Of a stretch of 61,978 nt of DNA, positions 27,221 through 35,849 are shown piece by piece. The notes under the pieces are model-generated. The model did no database searches. It was not told where the DNA came from and saw only the letters and a program-made list of their open reading frames with translations. The stretch is taken from NCBI RefSeq assembly GCF_002000025.1, contig NZ_MUZV01000017.1:1-61978 (forward strand), in the 5' to 3' direction. Numbering within the stretch: position 1 is the first letter of the stretch; every line of letters starts with the position of its first letter. The translations under genes were made by a program, and so were the position numbers. Origin of the DNA: Cognaticolwellia aestuarii (GTDB lineage Bacteria; Pseudomonadota; Gammaproteobacteria; Enterobacterales; Alteromonadaceae).

Positions 27221-27363
27221 GCACTTTATTGAGGTAGGTCAGGTTTATTTGTGAAATATCGTTAATATGACTTTAGTTACTTGCTCGACCTGAATACTCA
27301 ATGGTAAAACTGTGCATAGATTTTATAGGGTGGCGTTAGCAAGCTCAGCTTAAGGTGGTAGTA

Positions 27364-27822
27364 GTGATAAAATTATTGAAATTAAGTAGTCTTTTACTCG
27401 TAACATTATTGCTGCAAGCACCAGTAAAAGCACAAGAGCAAATAACTGAAAAGCCAAGTAGAAGCGTAACCGTTCAGGTTGATATTAAGCAAAGCTTAAT
27501 GCCAGATGATGCTGAGCAATGGGTGCTTTATGTTTACGCGTCAAAGCCCGGTGAGCGCATGCCATTAGCAAACTTTAAAGGCAAGTTGTCGCAATTACCG
27601 AGTGAAATCGTACTCCATCAAAGTATGTATTTGTTACCCCATTTAACCCTACAGCAAGCTGAAAACGTTGTTATTGTGGCAAAAGCTACTAAGAGTAAAA
27701 ATCCACATCAAAAAAGTGCTGACGATGTTATCGGCTACTCAGTGCCAGTAAGCTTTACTAGCGGCCCGCATCAATTTATAAGTATGAGTATCGATCAGCA
27801 TGACAAAACGGTGAAAAAATAA
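27364..27822 (+). CDS. Exported protein with CcmI C-terminal-like domain
   Basis: 152 aa from a GTG at 27364, which has AAGGTGG 5-9 bases upstream. Signal peptide ~1-23. The mature domain (VTVQVDIKQSLMPDDAEQWVLYVYASKPGERMPLANFKGKLSQLP and IVLHQSMYLLPHLTLQQAENVVIVAKAT, quoted in part) matches the C-terminal periplasmic domain of the cytochrome c maturation factor CcmI, which binds apocytochrome c and the chaperone CcmE. As a free-standing exported copy its role is not known. Its stop abuts the stop of the opposite-strand gene with no base between. Confidence 0.68.
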   Translation: MIKLLKLSSLLLVTLLLQAPVKAQEQITEKPSRSVTVQVDIKQSLMPDDAEQWVLYVYASKPGERMPLANFKGKLSQLPSEIVLHQSMYLLPHLTLQQAENVVIVAKATKSKNPHQKSADDVIGYSVPVSFTSGPHQFISMSIDQHDKTVKK

Positions 27823-28164
27823 TTACTTATAGGTTAATGTTACTCGATCCATTTTGGCAACAAAGCCTTGCTGTGAAGGTATAAAGGTCACTCTTTGTGT
27901 TTTAGCTACAGCATTATTAAGAATAATTTCAACGTCACCTTCCATGATAGTTTTCCCTTTTTGGAAGGAGGCATGAGTAGATTTTGTCGATAAATTACCG
28001 TTACTAAAAGCTATTCTGACATCGCCAGTGTAAGTATGGCGTTTACTGTCTTGTGATATTACTTGAGATTGGGCGGTGATTGCCATTTCATTTGCTGAAG
28101 TAGTACCTGATAGAGCACTAGAAACTACTATGGCTGATAGCGCTAATTGTGTAAATAATTTCAT
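27823..28164 (-). CDS. LptA/OstA-like periplasmic protein
   Basis: 113 aa from the ATG at 28164 (MKLFTQLALSAIVVSSALSG), eight codons inside the longer frame. Signal peptide ~1-25. The rest is a short beta-jellyroll pattern of the OstA/LptA type (HTYTGDVRIAFSNGNLSTKST, GDVEIILNNAVAKTQRVTF). LptA carries lipopolysaccharide across the periplasm; this copy is shorter than LptA (~160-180 aa mature) and lies far from lptB/lptC, so it is a paralogue with unknown cargo. Confidence 0.65.
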   Translation of the reverse strand: MKLFTQLALSAIVVSSALSGTTSANEMAITAQSQVISQDSKRHTYTGDVRIAFSNGNLSTKSTHASFQKGKTIMEGDVEIILNNAVAKTQRVTFIPSQQGFVAKMDRVTLTYK

Positions 28165-28355
28165 CTTGATTCTCCCATCTAGATTCATTAAATATTGCTT
28201 AAGCTCACTAACACTTTACTAAATACAGCACTGAATGCCAGCGTTAATTCTAATCATCATAATAACTTCATAATTGCTATCAGTTTATTTTTTCAATAGC
28301 GTGTTTTTATTCTAGCCTTAAGTACTAGATGTTTCGATAGTTCATCATGCCGGCA

Positions 28356-29009
28356 TTAATGATTAAACTTTCCTTGTTCTAAATAGCAAATAACTTGCGC
28401 TATAACTGCTTCATTTCGCATCATGAATACATGCGTGGTTGGCATTTCAATGTGATCGTTCATCCCTTCTATTTTTGTGCTTTCGACCGAAACCTTGCCA
28501 TCATCAGTGTCAGGAATAAGTGATGACAATAGTAGGTTAATACTTTGGGTACCCGCAATAATACCGACATCAAAATTTGCTTTGCCAAGTTGGTTAGGCA
28601 CACTTAATTCGCTAGTGCCTAATTGCATTCCGGCAGCGCCATTAACGAAACTAAAGCCAGGTAAGTGACTGAGTTTATCAACTATTTCAGTCCCCTTGTT
28701 CGGCGGGCCAAGCATCACGACTTTATTTAAGTTTTTGATGCTATGTTTACTGAGAAATTGCCTGACTAATATCCCTCCCATAGAATGGGTAACAAAATTA
28801 ACCGGCATATCGTGGCATTGTTTTAATGCGTCACTGATAGTTTGTTCCGCTAACTGCTCAATAGGTAGTGCACGTGAAGGGTAATCGATATTTAACACCT
28901 TGTAGCCATGTTCGGTTAATCGCTGAGCCATTTTATCCATTGAATGTGCCGAACGTGCTAAACCATGCAATAAAATTACACATTCGTTTGCTGTGTTGTT
29001 TGTAGTCAT
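28356..29009 (-). CDS. Alpha/beta-hydrolase, lipase-like
   Basis: 217 aa without signal peptide. HGLARSAHSMDKMAQRL oxyanion region near 14-30, nucleophile elbow THSMGG near residue 84, and a C-terminal HIEMPTTHVFMM with probable catalytic His. It resembles DUF676/PGAP1-type small lipases (YebC-like, cytoplasmic). CAGGAATT precedes the ATG. The phospholipase-D-like lipoprotein gene lies 17 bases upstream on the same strand, so both are likely co-transcribed and may act on membrane lipids in sequence. Confidence 0.75.
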   Translation of the reverse strand: MTTNNTANECVILLHGLARSAHSMDKMAQRLTEHGYKVLNIDYPSRALPIEQLAEQTISDALKQCHDMPVNFVTHSMGGILVRQFLSKHSIKNLNKVVMLGPPNKGTEIVDKLSHLPGFSFVNGAAGMQLGTSELSVPNQLGKANFDVGIIAGTQSINLLLSSLIPDTDDGKVSVESTKIEGMNDHIEMPTTHVFMMRNEAVIAQVICYLEQGKFNH

Positions 29010-29026
29010 TGTTAATTCCTGCGTAT

Positions 29027-30586
29027 TTACAGAATGCTTTTTGGGACAATACGACGTAATTTAACTTTTAGCCTTTTCATTAAATCAACTTCACCGTCAG
29101 GGTTCCAATCTAGGCTAATGGACCAAGCATTTTCAGGTTGCATTTCCTCTAGCATGCCTTGTTTAATTTCTTTGGCTATTTTTTTTGAAGGAATAATCAC
29201 AAAATTCTCGGTATTTAGGTTAGCACTACGTGGATCAAAGTTATAGGTGCCAACGACAGCAGTATGATCATCTATTATCATAGACTTGGCGTGTAAGCCG
29301 AAAATTGGCGCTTGTGTTAGTTGCTTTTGCATGACTTCAGACATTATTTTCTGGCGAATTTTTGCGTCAGGTTTAAATTCAAAAATTTTCACGCCTGTTT
29401 TTAACAGTGCTTCACGGTCGCGTTGATAACCGCTAAAAGCTTCTAAATTGTCATTAGAGGCGAGGCTGTTTGTTAATATGCTGATACTTATGCCTTGGTC
29501 TACTAGCGTTTTGAGGATTTTACGTGTTGCTTTAGTCGTAATTAAATAAGGTGTTTGAATGACCACTGAATGCTCAGCACTTTGTAATAAAGCGATCAAT
29601 TTGTCAGTTGATAAACCACCACCAGCAAGGAATTTATTAGCATTGTTTTTACCTGGAGTGTCAGAAATATATTCAACATTTTTTAGCCATTGAAGTTGCT
29701 GCTGTTGTTGAATTGAGGTGATAGCTTTGGGGATATCTCTAATTTTATTTCTTACTGAGGCGACAAAATTTGAAGGGTTGCAGGCATATTGATGTAAAAG
29801 TTCAAAATTTGGAGTGTAGTCTTCGGCGGTTTTTTCCGCGATTAAATCTTGTACATTGACACTAAGTTCGCTTTGCCAAAACTGTTCAAATGAGGCTTGA
29901 ACTTTTTCTGTGATCCCACCAATTAATAAAACGTCGCGATCACGAAAATTATACTGGTGATCGTAACCAAAATATTCATCTGCAACATTACGGCCCCCAG
30001 TAATGGCCACTTTACCATCGACAGTAAATGTTTTGTTGTGCATACGTTGATTTAATTGGTGAAAATTTGTCGTTAAGCTGACTACTTTTTCGAATAAATT
30101 CTTGCCGATATTTGCTACGGGGTTATAAATTTTTATTGAAATATTTTTATGCGCGGCCAAGGTTATTAGTTCACTGCCACTCGCTTCCACCATAATATCA
30201 TCGACTAAAATGCGTACTTTTACGCCACGTTCTGCTGCTTTAACTAAATAATCAATGGCAATTAAGCCTATGTTATCAGTTGAAAAGATGAAATATTGCA
30301 CGTCAAGGGTTTGTTCAGCATGTTCAGTTAACCAAGCGCGCGATAACATGGCTTCTATGCCTTGCTCGAGTACGTAGACGCCAGTACTCGATCGCATTTT
30401 ATGTTCAACTGGTGCTAGGTACTCAGACAGTAGCTTATTATCGTTTTGTTGGACAGCAGCGCAGTAATCGGAAGTTGAGGCAACAAGTCTGTCACTTTGT
30501 GTACTACAAGAAAATAGCCCAAAGCAGAAGATTAACGAAAGTAAAAGGTGACTGGGAAATGGTGCTTTCCACGGTAAATATGACAA
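29027..30586 (-). CDS. Phospholipase-D-superfamily lipoprotein (ClsC-like)
   Basis: 519 aa. Probable TTG start at 30586 with AAGGA 8 bases before it; lipobox LFSCS with Cys 27. Two HKD catalytic motifs: HNKTFTVDGKVAITGGRNVADEYF (first) and HAKSMIIDDHTAVVGTYNFDPRSANLNTE (second), both complete. E. coli ClsC (YmdC) has this layout and makes cardiolipin from phosphatidylglycerol and phosphatidylethanolamine; unlike ClsC this copy is predicted to be a lipoprotein. A lipase gene follows in the operon. Confidence 0.82.
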   Translation of the reverse strand: MSYLPWKAPFPSHLLLSLIFCFGLFSCSTQSDRLVASTSDYCAAVQQNDNKLLSEYLAPVEHKMRSSTGVYVLEQGIEAMLSRAWLTEHAEQTLDVQYFIFSTDNIGLIAIDYLVKAAERGVKVRILVDDIMVEASGSELITLAAHKNISIKIYNPVANIGKNLFEKVVSLTTNFHQLNQRMHNKTFTVDGKVAITGGRNVADEYFGYDHQYNFRDRDVLLIGGITEKVQASFEQFWQSELSVNVQDLIAEKTAEDYTPNFELLHQYACNPSNFVASVRNKIRDIPKAITSIQQQQQLQWLKNVEYISDTPGKNNANKFLAGGGLSTDKLIALLQSAEHSVVIQTPYLITTKATRKILKTLVDQGISISILTNSLASNDNLEAFSGYQRDREALLKTGVKIFEFKPDAKIRQKIMSEVMQKQLTQAPIFGLHAKSMIIDDHTAVVGTYNFDPRSANLNTENFVIIPSKKIAKEIKQGMLEEMQPENAWSISLDWNPDGEVDLMKRLKVKLRRIVPKSIL

Positions 30587-30647
30587 TGATAAATTCCTTA
30601 TAAAACATTATAATGATTAGAGAGAATAGTTCGCGTGTCTTTTATCG

Positions 30648-31382
30648 CTAAACCCTCCTTAGCTTTTTAAAATGCGGCAATTCCCATGGACGCATCGCTA
30701 ATAATAACCCGATATGCTGACGATTTTCTAACGGTAAAGTTGCATCTTCCTGGTTTAATTGTGCGACTTCTTTTTTAAGTTGGTTTAGTTTACGTTTGAT
30801 AATGTCGATTGAAGTTTGGCTGTATGTGCCTCGAATATAAAAACGAAAACTATTCTCTTCTGTAAAAGGTGTTGAAATAAATGTTGCGATGCCATCTTTG
30901 GTCATAAATTGTTCTAATGGTCCGTGAGGTATCCATTGAAAATCTTGCGCGATAAGAACTTTATATTGATTGTTAGGCAATAGCTCGATCATTTTCAAGC
31001 GATCTAATTTGGCCAGTAACTGAATGCAGGAAAATTCATCTATCTGATAATGTGTAATAATTTCGTCAAAAGACCAGCCATCTCGCACACAAGCTGCAAC
31101 TAAAATAAGCTTCACGTCACTTACTAATTCAAGTTCTTGTTCGGGCGAAAGTTGGCTGATTTTCTTTTTTTGTTTTTCAACTAAAAGGAATAAGTCCGAT
31201 AAAGAAATATTTAGTACCGTACATATTTGTTCTAACCGCGCTAAAGTAAATTGATTTAGTGAAAACATACGCTTTATGTTGGCTTCACTCATCTTTAATT
31301 CTTCAGCTAAAGCTTTATAGGTGATGTGCTGTTGCTTTAATAATGCTTTTAATGACTCACATACGTCTGTTAACTGACTCAA
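30648..31382 (-). CDS. XRE-family regulator with C-terminal sensor domain
   Basis: 244 aa. HTH at ~20-60 (ITYKALAEELKMSEANIKRMFSLNQFTLARLEQIC), followed by a winged-helix-like piece (DEIITHYQIDEFSCIQLLAKLDRLKMIEL) and a C-terminal domain of unknown kind. TTG start with AGGAAT upstream. It is divergent from the secreted-protein/DUF2145 operon at 31499, which suggests it regulates that operon. I have seen this two-domain type next to small exported proteins in related genomes but cannot name an effector. Confidence 0.75.
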   Translation of the reverse strand: MSQLTDVCESLKALLKQQHITYKALAEELKMSEANIKRMFSLNQFTLARLEQICTVLNISLSDLFLLVEKQKKKISQLSPEQELELVSDVKLILVAACVRDGWSFDEIITHYQIDEFSCIQLLAKLDRLKMIELLPNNQYKVLIAQDFQWIPHGPLEQFMTKDGIATFISTPFTEENSFRFYIRGTYSQTSIDIIKRKLNQLKKEVAQLNQEDATLPLENRQHIGLLLAMRPWELPHFKKLRRV

Positions 31383-31498
31383 AGTATTAAATTCCTATAC
31401 CAATGGTATCGATATCTAATACATTAACTATTCTGGTTTATTTATACAATCCTTCGGTCATACTCGATATTGTTTTTAATACTTATTAAGGAAGCAAG

Positions 31499-31831
31499 AT
31501 GAAAACACGTAACATGGTTTTAAGCTTGGTAATAACAGTATCTAGTATGCAATCTTTTGCTAATAGTGGCGCATCAGAAAATAGCAGTGCGGCAAGTAAA
31601 CACTCAGTATTAGCAGCTTCTCATGGTACTGCAGCAAGTGTAAAAGTTGGCAGCGCGGTGCTAGCAACACCACTTATTGTAGCAGGATCAGTTGGGCAAG
31701 TGTCACTAAAACTTGGCACTAAATTAATGGCAAACGCTGTTGCTGAGCCACTAGAAATAACTGATAAAACCATCACAGTCGCGCCATCGCCAAAGCAAAT
31801 GATGAAAGCGGTTATTACTGAGGAGTTATAA
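31499..31831 (+). CDS. Small exported Ala/Ser/Val-rich protein
   Basis: 110 aa, signal peptide ~1-22 (MKTRNMVLSLVITVSSMQSF...). The mature part has a Ser/Ala stretch (SSAASKHSVLAASHGTAASV) and a hydrophobic run (GSAVLATPLIVAGSVGQVS). AAGGAAGCAAG precedes the ATG. It is followed after one base by the DUF2145 gene, so the two are surely one transcript. No family recognised; it could be the partner or substrate of the DUF2145 protein. Confidence 0.68.
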   Translation: MKTRNMVLSLVITVSSMQSFANSGASENSSAASKHSVLAASHGTAASVKVGSAVLATPLIVAGSVGQVSLKLGTKLMANAVAEPLEITDKTITVAPSPKQMMKAVITEEL

Positions 31832-31832
31832 C

Positions 31833-32633
31833 ATGACTAAAATGATTTACTTCATGTTGGTGGTTAACTTGTTTTTTATACCGTTAACGTATGCCGGTAG
31901 TGCGCAGTCGCGTGACAATCAGTTACCGGTTGAACAGGTTGAAGTGTTTGCTAAGCAAGTTGAGCAATATGCAGCAGAGCAAGGAGCTCGTGCATTTATT
32001 ATTGCGCGCGTTGGTCGGCCAGATAGTGAATTGCCTGACGGCATTAAGTTCACTCATACTGCAATCGCGCTATATTCTGAAATCAGCTTATCTTCAGGTG
32101 AAAAAGTTAAAGGCTATGCTATACACAATCTTTATCAAGAAGCAGGGCAGCGTGATAAAAGTGAGTTAGTTGTTGATTATCCAGTCGATTTTTTTTGGGG
32201 CGTTAGTAGCCTTAAGGCGGGTATTATTATTCCGACTGTTGATGTACAACAACGTATTATTGAGATTATTGCCAGCGGTAAAGATAAGAAAATTCATAAT
32301 GTAAATTATTCGGTTATCGCGAACCCTTTTAATAACGAATTTCAGAACTGTACTGAGCACACATTAAATATTATTAATGCCGGCATTTATCAAACCACAG
32401 ATATTGCAGTGTTAAAAAGTAATGCTAAGCAACACTTTCAATCACAGAGAGTGAAAATTAGCCCGTTAAAATTAATGCTAGGTAACCTTTTTGTAGATGA
32501 CGTTTCAACGAAAGATCATCGTGGAAAAGTTAGCACGGCAACTTTCACTACAATTAGTCAGTATCTGCAAAAAAATGATTTACTGGAAAAATCAGTGGTG
32601 ATAACTGGTTCAGGTGATGTTATTACGTTGTGA
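31833..32633 (+). CDS. DUF2145 exported protein
   Basis: 266 aa, signal peptide ~1-21. DUF2145 signatures are clear: IIARVGRPDSELPDGIKFTHTAIALYS, VVDYPVDFFWGV, YSVIANPFNNEFQNCTEHTLNII. The conserved Cys (QNCTEH) and the His of FTHTA suggest a papain/NlpC-like cysteine hydrolase, possibly acting on peptidoglycan peptides; catalysis is not proven for the family. Starts one base after the stop of the 110-aa exported protein; ends at a strong bidirectional terminator. Confidence 0.8.
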   Translation: MTKMIYFMLVVNLFFIPLTYAGSAQSRDNQLPVEQVEVFAKQVEQYAAEQGARAFIIARVGRPDSELPDGIKFTHTAIALYSEISLSSGEKVKGYAIHNLYQEAGQRDKSELVVDYPVDFFWGVSSLKAGIIIPTVDVQQRIIEIIASGKDKKIHNVNYSVIANPFNNEFQNCTEHTLNIINAGIYQTTDIAVLKSNAKQHFQSQRVKISPLKLMLGNLFVDDVSTKDHRGKVSTATFTTISQYLQKNDLLEKSVVITGSGDVITL

Positions 32634-32655
32634 ACAGTTTCTAAATAGTAAGAAT

Positions 32656-32691
32656 TTAAGCCCAGATTTACTTAGTGAATACTGGGCTTAA
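32656..32691. terminator. Bidirectional intrinsic terminator
   Basis: Arms TTAAGCCCAG (32656-32665) and CTGGGCTTAA (32682-32691), perfect 10 bp, between the convergent DUF2145 and EEP-family genes. No long T-run. Confidence 0.65.
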
Positions 32692-32700
32692 TAAACTAAG

Positions 32701-33600
32701 CTATAGTGCTAACTCTATTGAAATAGGGCAATGATCACTTAGTGTTTGACTGAGTTCTTTAGTGTATTTTGGTTCAAAAACCAATTGATCGAACGAATTG
32801 ACGACATACCGAGCTTTAGCTTTCGGATCAAGAACAATATGGTCAATATAATCTTTGTAATAGCCACCCCAGCATTTTGATTCAGCTTTTATGGTTGGTG
32901 CCCATAATGCTTCAGCGCCTTCATCGTCAATTGCTTGCCATAAACCTTGTATTTCGGTGTGGTTTAATGAAATATCCCTGACAAAGCGGCGGTTAAAGTC
33001 ACCTAATAAAAGAAAAGGCACACCTTCGGCAGCGCGGGCATCAACCCAAGCTTCTAGTGGTATTGCTTGCTTTGCAAGTTCAGCACAGGCTGTTTTAGCA
33101 TAAGCTTCTTTTTCATTAGTATTAGGCATGTTAGCAATGCTTCCTTGATCAAGCGCTTTATCAAAGCAACCTGATTTCATATGTACAGCTAATAAGCGTA
33201 CACTCTTACCATCTTTGGTTAAGGTTACATCCATACCTCGGCGAGCTAAACCTTGATCAAGCTCGCGGTACTCAATAGCGTTGGCTTTATAACCACTACT
33301 TTTTCTGACTGCAACACCAACACGCTGAACCCAGTCTTTAGTTGTGAAGAAATAGTCATATTCATCACCGAAAACTTTTTTTGCCCATTTTTCACTTTCA
33401 ACTTCTTGTAAAGCGATAACATCAGCGTCTAGCTCTCGAGCATAACGTGCTAATTTTTGATAATCAGCAGCTTTACGTTGATTGTATTCATGCGAACCAA
33501 GCCAAGCGATGTTCCAAGAAGCTACTTTTAATGTTTCAGCAAAAATTGGCGCGCTTAATAGTGTTGATATGATAGCGAGAAGGCTAATTAATTTTGTCAT
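32701..33600 (-). CDS. Secreted endonuclease/exonuclease/phosphatase-family protein
   Basis: 299 aa, signal peptide ~1-21. EEP fold motifs in order: VASWNIAWLG, DVIALQEVESE (metal Glu), LLAVHMKSGCF, FLLLGDFNRRF and the C-terminal SDHCPISIEL. All catalytic positions of the DNase I/exonuclease III fold are present. Exported members degrade extracellular nucleic acids or phosphodiesters in marine bacteria. Alone in its transcript; upstream 270 bases are gene-free. Nuclease, sphingomyelinase-like or phosphatase activity cannot be told apart here. Confidence 0.82.
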   Translation of the reverse strand: MTKLISLLAIISTLLSAPIFAETLKVASWNIAWLGSHEYNQRKAADYQKLARYARELDADVIALQEVESEKWAKKVFGDEYDYFFTTKDWVQRVGVAVRKSSGYKANAIEYRELDQGLARRGMDVTLTKDGKSVRLLAVHMKSGCFDKALDQGSIANMPNTNEKEAYAKTACAELAKQAIPLEAWVDARAAEGVPFLLLGDFNRRFVRDISLNHTEIQGLWQAIDDEGAEALWAPTIKAESKCWGGYYKDYIDHIVLDPKAKARYVVNSFDQLVFEPKYTKELSQTLSDHCPISIELAL

Positions 33601-33816
33601 TGGGTAATTCTAGATTATACATTGGGCAGCTATAGTAACTGTTGGTATAGCAAATTCAAGTAAACTATTTCCATGATGTGATAATTATTTTCATTCATAT
33701 GTAAATTAATGTTATTTCATTTAACCCCTTTTATTCTTCTGCATCGTTTTATTAATAACACCAATTGAAGAACAAGTTTTATTTGGTGATAGCCAGATAT
33801 TGGCCACTGGCTTAAC

Positions 33817-33828
33817 GTGTGATCACAC
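33817..33828. promoter_or_regulatory. Palindrome upstream of the TonB/sigma operon
   Basis: GTGTGATCACAC, a perfect 12-bp palindrome 47 bases before the first gene of the TonB-ECF operon; a second dyad AGCCAG / CTGGCT lies just upstream (33791-33812). Possible repressor or activator site. It lacks the 6-base centre of a CRP site. Confidence 0.35.
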
Positions 33829-33875
33829 CTCTTTAACTTAATTAACTTTTAGTCGATAACTATTGAGGAATGAAG

Positions 33876-34484
33876 ATGAAAAAGACAATAACAATAGCAA
33901 TACTTGCATGCGCAACAACCTTTGGTTTGTTTGCTTTTATGGCATATTTAGTTAATAACGAACAAGTACTGCCAGCACAGGCTTTACCTAATGTGACGGT
34001 TGAAGTGGCGCAATTGCCGGATGAACGAGCACCAGAGGTGAAACCACCGTTTAGAAATAACCCTCCGCCAGCGCCCAAACCTTTGCCAAGGACATTTGAA
34101 GCGCCGGTAGAAACTATTGTTGAAGGCGGTTATCATTATGAAAACCCGCCTATTAAGTTAGCTGGCGGTAATGGTCAATTAACTTTTGGCAATAAGAAAG
34201 GCGATAGCGATGCCCGACCAATAGTACGTATTAACCCTAAGTATCCTATTGGGGCAGCTCGTGATGGTATTGAAGGGTGGGTTAAGTTACGTTTTGACAT
34301 CAATGCAGTTGGAGCGGTGAGCAATATCGAAGTTATTGCTGCTGAGCCAAAGCGCATATTTAACCATGCGGCAAGACAAGCGTTAAAAAAATGGAAATAT
34401 CGTGCAAAATCAGAAGGTGGAGAAACGGTTGCGCAACAAGGATTAACCGTACAACTCGACTTTAATATGGACCAACAAGGCTAG
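33876..34484 (+). CDS. TonB-like energy transducer / TonB C-terminal protein
   Basis: 202 aa from the ATG at 33876 (GAGGAATGAAG upstream; the ATG at 33870 lies within this ribosome site). One N-terminal membrane anchor (~5-25), a Pro-rich linker (VKPPFRNNPPPAPKPLPRTF) and a TonB C-terminal domain (PIVRINPKYPIGAARDGIEGWVKLRFDIN, AARQALKKWKYRAK). This is the layout of TonB, which couples ExbBD energy to outer-membrane receptors. No exbBD nearby. First of a three-gene operon with an ECF sigma factor (34494). Confidence 0.82.
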   Translation: MKKTITIAILACATTFGLFAFMAYLVNNEQVLPAQALPNVTVEVAQLPDERAPEVKPPFRNNPPPAPKPLPRTFEAPVETIVEGGYHYENPPIKLAGGNGQLTFGNKKGDSDARPIVRINPKYPIGAARDGIEGWVKLRFDINAVGAVSNIEVIAAEPKRIFNHAARQALKKWKYRAKSEGGETVAQQGLTVQLDFNMDQQG

Positions 34485-34493
34485 GATAAAAAT

Positions 34494-35060
34494 TTGCATT
34501 TACCGTCAATGATTAAAGGTTGGTATAACCCAGCAGCCAACCCAGAAAAATTACTGACAAACTATAGGGCAACCGGTAAAAACAAATATTTGTCTTTATT
34601 GGTTGCGCAATTTAACTTGTCGCTTTATCACTATTTATTGAGCCAATCTAACAAAGAGTTAGCTGAGGATGTGTTACAAACTACGTGGTTAAAAGTGATG
34701 AAGACGCAAAATCAACAGATGGTGCAAAGTCATGTTAAAAGCTGGTTGTTTACTATTGCTCGCAACACCTTGATTGATGAATATCGTCGGCAGCATAAAT
34801 GGCAACAGCAATTACTCGATGAAGACAAAATGCTGACAGAAAGCTTAGAGCAGTCAATTCAAGCATCAGATCGGTTGACACAGTTTAATGCTGCACTGGC
34901 ACAATTACCTTTTTTGCAAAAGGAAGCGTTTATCTTTCAGCAAGAAGGCTTTTCGGTGGTCGAAATTGCGGCACTGACCCATGAGAGTTTTGAAACCACT
35001 AAAAGTCGCTTACGTTACGCTCGTAAGAATTTAAATCATTTGTTAGGAACATTATCATGA
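34494..35060 (+). CDS. ECF-family RNA polymerase sigma factor
   Basis: 188 aa. Region 2 around 30-95 (ELAEDVLQTTWLKVMKT, VKSWLFTIARNTLIDEYRRQHK) and region 4 around 125-185 (LAQLPFLQKEAFIFQQEGFSVVEIAALTHESFETTKSRLRYARKNL). The probable start is TTG at 34494, with TAGGAT at the right distance; the ATG at 34509 is the alternative. The last gene of the operon overlaps it by four bases (ATGA) and codes for a protein that looks like an anti-sigma factor fused to a TonB domain. Confidence 0.87.
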   Translation: MHLPSMIKGWYNPAANPEKLLTNYRATGKNKYLSLLVAQFNLSLYHYLLSQSNKELAEDVLQTTWLKVMKTQNQQMVQSHVKSWLFTIARNTLIDEYRRQHKWQQQLLDEDKMLTESLEQSIQASDRLTQFNAALAQLPFLQKEAFIFQQEGFSVVEIAALTHESFETTKSRLRYARKNLNHLLGTLS

Positions 35061-35767
35061 GTGCAGATAAATTTGATAAGGAACTCGCTAGCCTTTATCA
35101 ACAAAGAAAGCAGCAAACGAATGCACCAACAGTTACTCTAACAAGCGAAGTTAAGCCAATAAAATCAGCTCGCTCACCATGGCATATATTAGCATTACTA
35201 TTAACGGGAGGAGTGGCTTCATTTGGTATCATGGCGCTGATAAGTCATCTTGGAAAAACGCCTATTCATGGTGAGTTTGAGCAGTACAAGCAACACTCCG
35301 TTCGGATCATTGAGGTCGTTGCCGTCAAGCCTGAAGCGCTACCTTTACCATCGGTACCACCTTTACCTCCCAAGCCGGAAAGTTCAGTGCCCGAACACGC
35401 AGAAAATAGCCAAGTGAGCCAAGAAAACTTAATGGTTAACACGGATGCTCTATTACTAAATAAAGCGATAAATCAGAGTGTTAAACCACCAGGGATAACG
35501 CAACTTTCAATGGATATCTTACCTATTTATCGTGTGATGCCTGAATACCCTAAATTAGCGCTTTATGCCCGTAAGTCAGGCACTGTAAAATTGCAGTACC
35601 GAATTTCTAATGATGGTAAAGTTGTTGATATTGTTGGACTAAATAAGAATGGTATTCGATCACTAGAACGTTCAGCAAAGCAAGCCTTAATGCAGTGGCG
35701 TTATCCGGCTAAAAGCGGTAGTGATAAGAAACTGGAAATTGAATTTGAGTTTAACCTTACTCAGTAG
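35057..35767 (+). CDS. Membrane protein: anti-sigma-like N-terminus + TonB C-terminal domain
   Basis: 236 aa. Cytoplasmic N-terminus ~1-45 (SADKFDKELASLYQQRKQQ, similar to short anti-sigma starts), one membrane helix ~48-66 (HILALLLTGGVASFGIMALI), Pro-rich periplasmic linker (LPLPSVPPLPPKPESSVPE), and a TonB-type C-terminal domain (IYRVMPEYPKLALYARKSGTVKLQYRIS, SAKQALMQWRYPAK). Overlaps the sigma gene by 4 bases. Topology and coupling suggest it holds the sigma factor at the membrane and releases it when its TonB domain contacts a receptor; this is inference. Confidence 0.72.
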   Translation: MSADKFDKELASLYQQRKQQTNAPTVTLTSEVKPIKSARSPWHILALLLTGGVASFGIMALISHLGKTPIHGEFEQYKQHSVRIIEVVAVKPEALPLPSVPPLPPKPESSVPEHAENSQVSQENLMVNTDALLLNKAINQSVKPPGITQLSMDILPIYRVMPEYPKLALYARKSGTVKLQYRISNDGKVVDIVGLNKNGIRSLERSAKQALMQWRYPAKSGSDKKLEIEFEFNLTQ

Positions 35768-35849
35768 AATATTTGTATTTATTGGCTTAGCTAGCTTTTA
35801 TTTAAAACAATATATACTGATATTGTTGGCGAGAGGGGCGTTATAAGTT

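Noticed and set aside
33817-33828. CRP site upstream of the TonB/sigma operon
   Set aside because: TGTGATCACA lacks the 6-base centre between the TGTGA and TCACA halves.
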